Assembly: GCA_003990745.1 (NCBI GenBank)
Contig: RBNI01000752.1
Coordinates: 1 to 27,247 of the forward strand
From: Jimgerdemannia flammicorona
Taxonomy: Eukaryota > Mucoromycota > Endogonomycetes > Endogonales > Endogonaceae
Reading direction: 5' to 3'
DNA length: 27,247 bases
Under the pieces are notes generated by a model. The model had not been told where the DNA came from and ran no database searches. It was given only the letters and a program-made list of their open reading frames with translations. Positions 19,990 through 27,247 of this stretch are shown piece by piece; within the stretch, counting starts at the first letter, position 1, and every line of letters starts with the position of its first letter. A program made the position numbers and the translations under genes.

Positions 19990-21365
19990 GCTAGAGAACA
20001 AGCAAGCAGACCACCCATCCCCTACTACTGAATAAAGAGCAGACCCATCTACCCAGCCAAAAACTGATATCTTCTTTAAAGAACCTAGTCAGTATGAGGA
20101 TATACTATCTCATCAGAAAAGGGAGTCAGATGAAGACTCTATAGGCTATCAGTCTGACAATAGCCAACTAGGAACAGCAGGCCTAGAAATTTACCAAGGA
20201 ACTACAGATCAAGAAGATCAGACCCCAGAACCAACCCAACTATCTATACAGAGGTTTGGTTTACCCTCTCTCACAGGACTCTTTGATCTGATATCTAGGA
20301 ATCAAGTAACCTTAAGTCATACAGCACTATAACTCCACTAGGCAGAACAATCTTCAGGAGAATCTATCTCCATAGGCCCACCACCAATAGTCAACACAAT
20401 GGTAGATACTAATATTGTAGTACTAACTACTCAGCTAGCCACACTAACAGAGATAGTAGGAACAGAACAAATCAACCAAGACCTTACAAATCTCAACATT
20501 CAGTAGAAAAAACAGCAACATCAAAAACTTCATCAATGTAGTTGATACAGGCTACTGAGCAAACCAATGGAATGACAACTGAGTCTCTATAGGAATGCTC
20601 ACCAATAACCAGAACAATACCCTCCAATAGTTGTTTGCTACATCAGCAATATAAGTGGAAACAGTAGCCACATTCTTCACTAGAACAGTAGCCAAATTCT
20701 AGCAAACCTTGGAACAGCACCCAATGACCTGGAAAGACTGCCCTCAAGTCAATGGATAAGTACCTGCCAACAATAGATTAGGTTGGAATAACTATAAAGC
20801 AGGCCCAGGACCTAAGGCCTTACTACTGACCAAATTCTGAAATACAGCCTACATATAAAAAACTTGGAACAAACTGTTCCAGATGAAGTTCTACAAGAAT
20901 GATAAGGAGGATCTAGAAACCTTTGCTACCAGAATAGATACCTATCTCAAAACTATTGGACTTATCTACTAGGAAACAAATTTGGCCATTAATAGTACTA
21001 GAGTCAATCATCTCTTTGCAGCCCTACCAGACTGGCTCACCCAGAAGATTAAGGAACAAGGCCTCCCCCAAGGATATCCCCACTACTCGGTGCTTTGCCC
21101 AAGTACAAAGAAGAACCCATGAAATTCTTGCTGCTCAGGCCCCATGAAATCAAGAATATAAGAAGGATAACCAAGATAGGAGAAATTCTATCAGGGGAAA
21201 TGAGCAAAGAAATGACCAAAGATATGATCAAAGAAACCAGCAAAACCCCAGAAAACCTAGACCTCCCACTGAAGATAAAAAGAAGCAGCTTCATGAAAAA
21301 GAATTGTACTTCATCTATAAGAAGACAGGACACATCTCATTCAAATGTCCTGAGAAAAAAAAACA
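19982..21365 (+). pseudogene. Element III gag
   Basis: An ATG at 19982 opens MSLLENKQADHPSPTTE, then an acidic N-terminal part (SDEDSIGYQSDNSQLG). After a frameshift near 20510 a capsid-like part carries WNKLFQMKFYKND, LETFATRIDTYLKTIGLIY and NHLFAALPDWLTQKIKEQGL, the typical retrotransposon Gag helix pattern. After another shift near 21060 comes a basic Arg/Asn/Gln-rich tail and the knuckle YFIYKKTGHISFKC (21304-21348). The knuckle should be CX2CX4HX4C; its first two Cys are Tyr. About a dozen stops sit at Gln, Arg or Trp positions. Gag packages the RNA and forms the particle. Confidence 0.78.
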
Positions 21366-21465
21366 GATCAGGCAAACCCAATAATCAGAACATTACTATT
21401 ATTAAAGAAGGTCCAGAAAAGAAGAATTCAGAGAATGTTATCAAAGTACAGAAGATATGGTACAA

Positions 21466-21885
21466 GGCTACCATCCTCACTAAGGCCCACCAAACTGATG
21501 CTGGATATAATCTCTACAGTAGCCAAGACCTTACCATTCCACTAAGCACCAATACTACAGTGTGAACAGAGATTATAATATAAGCTCCCAAAGGTATATA
21601 TATCCACCTTGCTGAGCAAAGCAGCCTAGCCAAAGAGTTCAACATTGGGCTAGAAGGAGGAGTAGTTGATTAAGGATTTACTGGCAAAATCATGTTATCT
21701 TGCAAAATTTTGGAGACATATCATTTGAAGTCAAAGTAGGCCAAAGAATTGCTCAAGCAATTATTGAAGAAATCTATCAAGATCTCACCATTGAAAAAGT
21801 CCCTGAGCTCTCTCAGACAGACTGTGGCAAGAAAGGATTTGGATCAACCAATAAACCTTCTAGTCAAAAGGTCACCACTATGAAG
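21466..21885 (+). pseudogene. Element III dUTPase domain, upstream of the protease
   Basis: Motifs appear in order: KAHQTDAGYNLYS (motif 1, 21480-21515), AEQSSLAKEF (2), GGVVD then stop then GFTGKI (3), VGQRIAQAIIEEI (4) and GKKGFGSTNK (5, about 21825-21855). A one-base shift near 21690 separates motif 3 from motif 4. Motif 2 has Gln for the usual Arg, and motif 5 starts Cys-Gly for the usual Arg-Gly, both consistent with C-to-T or G-to-A changes. The domain lies between the Gag zinc knuckle and the protease. The function would be dUTP hydrolysis during cDNA synthesis. Confidence 0.85.
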
Positions 21886-22169
21886 GAAGATGATGAAAAC
21901 TGATATAAGAGAATTGCAGATAGTTATGCATCATATGGATGATACTCTCATTCTATCTGAATATACTGTATAGAACATGTTAGTGAATGTCATGCATGCC
22001 TCTCCAAAGTTTTCAAAATTCAATCTAAGAAGCACTAAGCCCAACAGACTGAGAAACCCAAACAAGACAACCCTCCTTATAAAGAATGGGGAGAAACTGA
22101 CTTTGAGGAGACTGACAGTAATTGGGACAATAATGAAGATGAAGAGCTCAATACCATCAAAAATGAGGA

Positions 22170-22590
22170 CAGTTGTATCAAGTTTATAGGTCAAGTCTAT
22201 AGATAAAATGTCAATGTCTTGCTTAATAGCAGTACTACTGGAAACTATATCAGCACCAAGACTGCCAAGAGAATTGGAGCCTAAAGCAGACCAGCCACTG
22301 AGAAAAGAAGTATTATCTTTAGTAATAGTAAAACTGTACCACTGACCAAGATCTGTAAAGATCTCTTGCTCAAGATTGGTAAATATCAAGAGAAGTTGGA
22401 CTTCAGTATTGTAGACCTCCCAGGACAAGACATTATTCTAGGAAAAGCCTGGTTGACCCAGCATAACCCAGATATTAATTAGAGGACCAATGAAGTTAAT
22501 CTGACCCATGAAGGCAGAAAGATCACCCTGATACCCCAAGAAGGTACTAACTATCAAGGAATCGAAATCATCTTTGCTATCTAAATGAAG
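22170..22590 (+). pseudogene. Element III aspartic protease, active site mutated
   Basis: The frame reads KFIGQVYR, NVNVLLNSSTTGNYISTKTA (22200-22260), LDFSIVDLPGQDIILGKAWL (22390-22455), HNPDIN and GRKITLI. The normal LIDSGATGNFIS active site reads LLNSSTTGNYIS: D to N, G to S and A to T, all G-to-A changes. DIILGKAWL is the conserved C-terminal segment. From 21900 to 22170 a degenerate frame continues (Lys/Asp-rich) with no domain. The catalytic Asp is lost, so the protease is dead. Confidence 0.82.
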
Positions 22591-22689
22591 AGACTCTTCT
22601 GAAAAAAAGAAAACATCTACTTCATCTGTATAGTACAAGAAGTCACTGAAGCTACAAGTTACTCAATTCTAACAGAAGCTCAAGAACTG

Positions 22690-24060
22690 TTTGAGAAATT
22701 CCAAGATATTTTTCAAGACCCTCAAGGACCTCTACCCAAGTGCCAAATTTAACATAGAATTGATCTTATTCCAGGATCTGAACCTCCATACAAGAGTATC
22801 TATCAACTGGCCCAACCTGAACTCAAGACCCTCAAGGATGAGTTGACCAAACTACTGGCCCAAGGATATATTGAACCCAGCTGCTCTCTATTTGGAGCTC
22901 CTATCCTGTTTATCAAGAAGAAGGACAGCTCTCTGCAAATATATATTGACTACAGAGCTCTCAACAAGATCACTATTAAGAACTAGTATACCTTGTCTAG
23001 AATTGATGAGTTGCTATACCAAATTTTCAAGGCCAAGACCTTTTCTCTACTAGACTTGTAAAATGGCTACCACCAGATTCTCATTGATGAGGGAGACATT
23101 GAAAAAACAGCTTTCCAAACACAGTTTAGACACTACCAGTTCTAAGTCATGTCTTTTGGTTTGACCAATATATCTGTAATATTCTCGTATCTGATGAATG
23201 ACATCTTTGGACCACTCTTCTACATCTGTGTTCTTGTGTATATTGATAATATACTAATCTATAGTGAAACAGTAGAGTTATACTATACCCACCTCAGACA
23301 GATACTGACCCTTCTATAAGAATACCAGCTCTATATCAAGATGAGCAAGTACAAGTTCTATCAAGACCAGATTGAGTACCTAGGATATATTATCTCTGCT
23401 AAAGATATCAATGTAGACCCCTGAAAGGTATCAGCCCTCAAGGATATTCCCATCCCTACTACCCTCAAGCTACTTTAGTGCTTTCTGGGTATTGCCAGTT
23501 ACTACTGAAGGTTTATCCAAGAATACTCTACTATTGTAGCCCCACTGACCAGTCTGGCCCACAAAGGAGTAAACATCAAGACTGAATGGATCTCTGAATG
23601 TACTCAGGCTATGGACCACCTCAAGAGACTCCTTACCAAGGCCCTAGTGCTAATTGCACCTGACCTTATTAGGCTATTCACTCTGATCATAAATGCCTCT
23701 GATATTGCCATCGGGGCAGTACTCAGTCAAGAAGATTGCCCAGTGGCCTATCTTTTCCAAAAGCTCAAGCCAGCTGAGACCCAGTATACTACCCATGAGA
23801 AGGAACTCCTGGTCATTGTTACTGTACTCTAGAAATAGTGCTATTTTCTCCTAGGACAACTATTTATGGCCTACACTGATCACCATACTCTGTGGTATAT
23901 TTATACATAGCCCATGCTGACCCACAGACAAGCCTGCTGGATGGAAACCATTGCTAACTTTGATATAGAAATCAAGTATATCCCAGGCAAAACCAACTGT
24001 GTGGCTGATGGTTTCTCCAGGTACATAGAAGATGAACTTGTCTTTATAGTTGAGATAATT
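22690..24060 (+). pseudogene. Element III reverse transcriptase and RNase H
   Basis: RT blocks are [40 protein letters not shown] then stop then NGYHQILID, MSFGLTNIS, and VYIDNILIYSET with YIDD changed to YIDN at 23239-23250. RNase H follows with LIINASDIAIGAVLSQ (23675-23740; the usual TDAS is NAS), THEKELLVIVTVL, YTDHHTLWYIYT and YIPGKTNCVADGFSR. The connection FLGIASYY then stop then RFIQEYS is near 23490. About ten stops at Gln, Arg or Trp positions. Polymerase and RNase H first Asp are both Asn, so the enzyme cannot work. Confidence 0.88.
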
Positions 24061-24219
24061 GAAAACCTTATCCAGATGATTAAGGATGGCTATCAGCAAG
24101 ACAGCCCCCTGATGAATTTTCTTCAATTCTGCCAAGACCCAGAGGCCAAGATCCCAGAACCCATGAGGCAAATGTCCAAGAGATTCACTTATCATGATGG
24201 ACTTATCTACAGGGACTAT

Positions 24220-25260
24220 GACAGAGTAGTTATACCCAATAATAATACTCTGCAGCTCAAGAACTCCATGATACTCCTATAGCAGGACACTTTGGTTTCA
24301 AGAAGACATACAATCTCCTCTCAAGAGAGTTCTACTAACTAAGAATGACCAAAGACATCAAAGACTTCATGGTCTCATATAAGATATACTAAAGATTCAA
24401 AAGTGGTAACAAGCTATCAGCAGGACTTCTGCAACCCCTGCCTATCCCAAGTCACAACTGGGATCAGATTGCAATGGACTTTATCATTCAGCTCCCCAAG
24501 ACCAAGGCAGGATGGGATACTATTGTAGTATTTGTAGACTACCTAAGCAAATAAGCCTATTTTGTACCCACTAAGACCACTGCCATAGTACCAGAGATTG
24601 CTAAGATTTTTCTCAACCAAGTATTCAGACTACATGGCATACCTAGCACTATTGTATCTAACTGCAATACCAAGTTCACAAGTAACTTCTGGAAGACATT
24701 CTTTAATCTCTATGGAACTAAGCTGAAGTTCTCTACTGTCTACCACTCTCAGACTGATGGTCAAACTGAGTAAACCCATAGAACTCTCAAGCTTCTACTA
24801 TTACAAACAAAATGATTGGAATAAGTACCTAGCCTATGCCGAGTTTGCCTACAATAATAGCCAGTAAACCTCTATGAAGAAGACTCCATTCTTCCTGAAC
24901 CATGGTCAACACCCAAGAACCCCAAGTACTACTGTAAAATCAGCAGTCCCAGCAGCCCAAGATCTAGCTAAGGCCATTTCTGACCTTATTCAAATGACAA
25001 GAAATGCTCTCATAGAAGTACAGGACTACCAGACCAAGTATGTGAACTTGAAGTGAAGAGAAGTCTCCTACAATATTAGTGACATAGTCATGCTTAGAAC
25101 AGATCACCTTCACCCAGATACTCTAGTATAACAATCTGCTAAGAAACTCTATGCTAGAAGAATTAGACCATACAAGATTGTGGAAAAAGTCAGTGAAGTC
25201 AACTGCAAGTTACAACTTCCCCACAATATCTTAGTACACCCAGTATTCCATATTAGCCAA
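24220..25260 (+). pseudogene. Element III integrase with GPY-like region
   Basis: After a one-base shift near 24262 the frame reads LHDTPIAGHFGFKKTYNLLS and YKIY then stop (the HHCC finger with both Cys as Tyr). The core follows with NWDQIAMDFIIQLPKTKAG, IVSNCNTKFTSNFWK and YHSQTDGQTE. The second catalytic Asp (SDRD) is Asn at about 24661. A further frame break lies near 24800. Then come YAEFAYNNSQ and TPFFLNHGQHPRTP, and ARRIRPYKIVEKVSEVNCKL (25155-25210), the GPY/F module with Gly as Arg. Integrase joins the cDNA to target DNA. Confidence 0.85.
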
Positions 25261-25319
25261 TTGGTGGACTACTATGAGAACCTATTCCCCAAGCATACAG
25301 TTTCATCTCTACCCTCAAT

Positions 25320-25552
25320 TAGGATTAATGATCATAAGGAATTTGAAATTGAGGAGGTACTTGATCACAAGATTTACAAATACTCCAAAACAGTTAAGTG
25401 GTTTTTCCTCATCAAGTAGAAGGGTTATCCCACCCATGATCCTATCTGGAAAAAAGAAGAAGCTCTAGAGAATGCACATAAAGCTCTCCAGCACTATATG
25501 GAAACACTCATCCCCCCAGCAAAGGAAGGAACTGCAGCTCTAAAAAATTAGA
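25320..25552 (+). pseudogene. Element III chromodomain
   Basis: The frame reads FEIEEVLDHKIYKYSKTVKW, then FFLIK, a TAG stop at the position normally Trp, KGYPTHDPIWKKEEALENAH and ALQHYME, ending at TAG 25550-25552. This is the classic chromodomain (first strand, aromatic cage region, YLVKWKGY-like core, C-terminal helix). In chromoviruses it steers integration to modified chromatin. Cage residue loss cannot be scored reliably from one copy. Confidence 0.85.
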
Positions 25553-26115
25553 GCATATGACAAATGAAGAGGATATTACATATTTTATCCAAAATATATA
25601 ATACCAAATATTGCAGAAAAAAGGAACATTATAGTTAATCAATAAGAAGACACTCAGGTGAAGAAAAATCTAGTATAGTATAGCAAAATATATTTGAACA
25701 ACTCTATTTTACACTATCTGTATTATCTCTACTGGATGATTATAGACACTTCATATGGAACTTAAGAAAGCTGATGATGTTAAAACCAGTCTAAGCCCAT
25801 CTACATAATAGATATTATTACTATGAATTGCCTTGGATTACAAGAAATTCTATTTCTGAGAGGTTCAAAACCCCAGCCACAACAATGGGAGCCCTTGCCC
25901 TAGACAAGAATGGCCAGTCCTCATAAATACACCAATCAGACAAAAAAAAAGAGGACTAAGACCTATTAACCCTGTATAACTATGACCATAAGTAATGATA
26001 TCTCAGAAATCAGGATTTTCTCATATGATCAGCATATGTTCTACTTACAGCAATAGATCACACATTCTATTGAAAAGTATGACCAAAAGAAGGACATACC
26101 AGATAGGTGAATAAG
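25553..26115 (+). other. AT-rich spacer between pol and the 3' ORF
   Basis: No sustained coding frame. It is rich in TATA/ATAG sequence and transition-mutated. A GGTTCAAAACCCC piece near 25860 resembles a tRNA T-arm, but no cloverleaf can be built. It ends at the putative TATA box of the next ORF. Confidence 0.5.
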
Positions 26116-26123
26116 TATAAATA
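26116..26123 (+). promoter_or_regulatory. Putative TATA box of the 3' accessory ORF
   Basis: TATAAATA lies 73 bp upstream of the ATG at 26189. The same spacing (75 bp) separates the U3 TATA and ATG in Element I. Confidence 0.45.
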
Positions 26124-26188
26124 TCCAAGGCAAGAATATCCTGCAACTCTTATATCCCTCTCTTTATAAAGAAAAAGACAAGACAAGA

Positions 26189-26992
26189 ATGCCTGCTACC
26201 TGCTGCCAAACTGCCCACCATAGCTAGCCTCTCTCAAGCCAGATTGACTACCTCTTTGAATATATCCAGATTGCTATCCAAGGAAGGAACCACTGCTCTG
26301 AGGCCCTTAACCTCTCCAGCCTAGACCTAGGACAATATGTCCTTGACCACCATGAACTCATCAAAAGGGCCTACCTTGCTACCAGCTGCCTAGAGATCTG
26401 GCATGAATACAAAATTGGCCACCAGCTTCTTCAACATACAAGTGGCCTACCCACTGACCAGGTCTCAGACTGGATACACCTGGACAGACATGAGTAAAGA
26501 CTTATTAAGAAGATCTATCAAATCATATACTACATACTCTTTATAATCTCCAATCTCAACTACATTCAACTTAAGGATTTCTAGAACCTCTCTTTCTCCA
26601 AGATTGATGAGCTAGAGATCAAGGTTGTCCAAGAAGCCAACTTCTGGATTACTCTCAAGTCTACTGACTGCAAACCCCACTGGAGCCTCCTCTTGAATGA
26701 CAACTCAGACCAATGGCTCTAAGGCCTCTCTGATCTCTTTGAAAGACCACCTATCCAAATGGATATCCCTAGGCATAAGGATCAAGAACTCTACTTGGAT
26801 GGTCTCAACTGCATCAGATAGAGAACCCCTATACCAGTACTCATCCCAATGCAAGAACTATTTATAGACCTCATTGACTTCTCTATCCTAGACAATGAGC
26901 CATCAGCAACCACCCCCTCTACTACTAAAGAAGATGGCAACAACACTGAGGAAGATTTTCCACCTTTCTCTCTCCTGGTTCTCAATTTCTAA
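26189..26992 (+). pseudogene. Element III extra 3' ORF, 267 codons, unknown function
   Basis: An ATG at 26189 runs in a single frame to TAA at 26990-26992 with no indels and five internal stops. They lie after HHS (TAG), after DRHE (TAA), after LKDF (TAG), after QWL (TAA) and after NCIR (TAG); every one would be Gln by a CAG/CAA to TAG/TAA change. The protein would be soluble and helical: QIDYLFEYIQIAIQGRNH, LDLGQYVLDHHELIKRAYLA, LEIWHEYKIGHQLLQHTSG, KKIYQIIYYILFIISNLNYI (the most hydrophobic part) and KIDELEIKVVQEANFWITL. The C-terminus is acidic, Thr/Ser-rich. It has no recognised domain. It sits between the chromodomain and the polypurine tract, where env or accessory genes lie in other retroelements, but it lacks a signal peptide and a fusion or transmembrane pattern typical of Env. 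Confidence 0.72.
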
Positions 26993-27014
26993 ATTAATGA
27001 GGATATTGATTTCT

Positions 27015-27027
27015 AAGGAGGAAAGGA
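27015..27027 (+). other. Element III polypurine tract
   Basis: AAGGAGGAAAGGA directly precedes the 3' LTR start at 27028. It is the expected primer for plus-strand DNA synthesis. Confidence 0.8.
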
Positions 27028-27225
27028 TATAATAGAACAAACAGATGAGATATAATGAGCAATCATATGACCCAGCAATGATATCATCATATAATCAAGT
27101 ATAATATATAAATGATAAATGACAAATAAATAAACAAGGTGGAAAATGATATGAAAAACAATATCCAGTTTATCCCTGACAATCGATGCTGCAGTAACTA
27201 TTACTACAGTAGCTGATCATTACCT
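27028..27225 (+). repeat. Element III 3' LTR, first 198 bp
   Basis: It aligns without gaps to 18732-18929 of the 5' LTR. About 36 mismatches by hand count, all but one transitions. The match stops at ATTACC, where the 5' LTR continues TAATAATTG and this copy goes into poly-T. Confidence 0.85.
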
Positions 27226-27247
27226 TTTTTTTTTTTTTTTTTTTTTT
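27226..27247 (+). repeat. Poly-T run at window end
   Basis: An uninterrupted run of T replaces expected LTR sequence to the last base. It may be the poly-A tail of a minus-strand retroinsertion, or an assembly edge. Confidence 0.7.

Larger units (their letters stand above)
18732..27225 (+). mobile_element. Element III: Ty3/Gypsy chromovirus with dUTPase and an extra 3' ORF
   Basis: The element shows 5' LTR, PBS, leader ORF, gag, dUTPase, protease, RT, RNase H, integrase with GPY-like region, chromodomain, unknown ORF, polypurine tract and the first ~198 bp of the 3' LTR. It is inserted into Element II's gag. The two LTR ends differ at about 36 of 198 aligned positions by hand count, all but one transitions. 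The 3' LTR is interrupted by a poly-T run at the window end, so full length (about 9 kb expected) is not visible. Confidence 0.9.

Noticed and set aside
25840..25900. tRNA-like or SINE promoter (GGTTCAAAACCCC)
   Set aside because: No cloverleaf or box A at the right spacing can be drawn; isolated similarity only.
3200..26992. Reassigned genetic code (TAA/TAG read as Gln)
   Set aside because: Most in-frame stops fit Gln, but the paired U3 ORFs show TGG/TAG and CGA/TGA at equal positions, and stop codons vary between copies. C-to-T/G-to-A decay explains all of it.

Overview
The window is a repeat-dominated eukaryotic segment, most likely from a filamentous fungus. It holds one LINE, three Ty3/Gypsy-type LTR retrotransposons (one a chromovirus with a C-terminal chromodomain), an extra solo LTR, an intron-bearing hAT transposon, several minisatellites and one unidentified spliced gene. 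Nothing bacterial is visible. The fungal call rests on 79-bp introns, primer-binding sites that match the 3' end of fungal initiator tRNA-Met, and a mutation pattern like repeat-induced point mutation (RIP): C-to-T and G-to-A changes, often CpA/TpG to TpA. The species is not determined.

Layout: 1-2945 is a minus-strand Tad/jockey-like LINE. It is cut at 2945/2946 by the 5' LTR of Element I (plus strand, 2946-7047). That LTR is itself split at 4527/4528 by an opposite-strand solo LTR of the same family (4528-6593) with a perfect GACCT target duplication. This nesting produces a roughly 4-kb near-palindrome. Both LTR copies carry a ~365-codon ORF of unknown function in U3. Element I's gag remnant ends near 7730 in a 14-bp minisatellite.

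8222-10699 is a degenerate hAT transposase with two introns. 10830-11612 is tandem repeats. 11606-13639 is a minus-strand spliced gene of unknown identity. A second 14-bp minisatellite at 13958-14036 precedes Element II (minus, 14130-18731), which reads partial gag, PR, dUTPase, RT, RNase H, truncated IN.

Element III (plus, 18732 to at least 27225) is inserted in Element II's gag. It reads LTR, PBS, leader ORF, gag, dUTPase, PR, RT, RNase H, IN, chromodomain, an extra 267-codon ORF with its own TATA box, polypurine tract, and a 3' LTR broken off by a poly-T run at the window edge.

Almost every coding copy is dead by transitions. Two features stand out. Elements II and III both carry a dUTPase but on opposite sides of the protease. 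Two families carry an extra 3' gene (in U3, or just upstream of the 3' LTR), each with its own TATA box 73-75 bp before the ATG. I propose these as candidate retrotransposon accessory genes not explained by the usual gag-pol layout.
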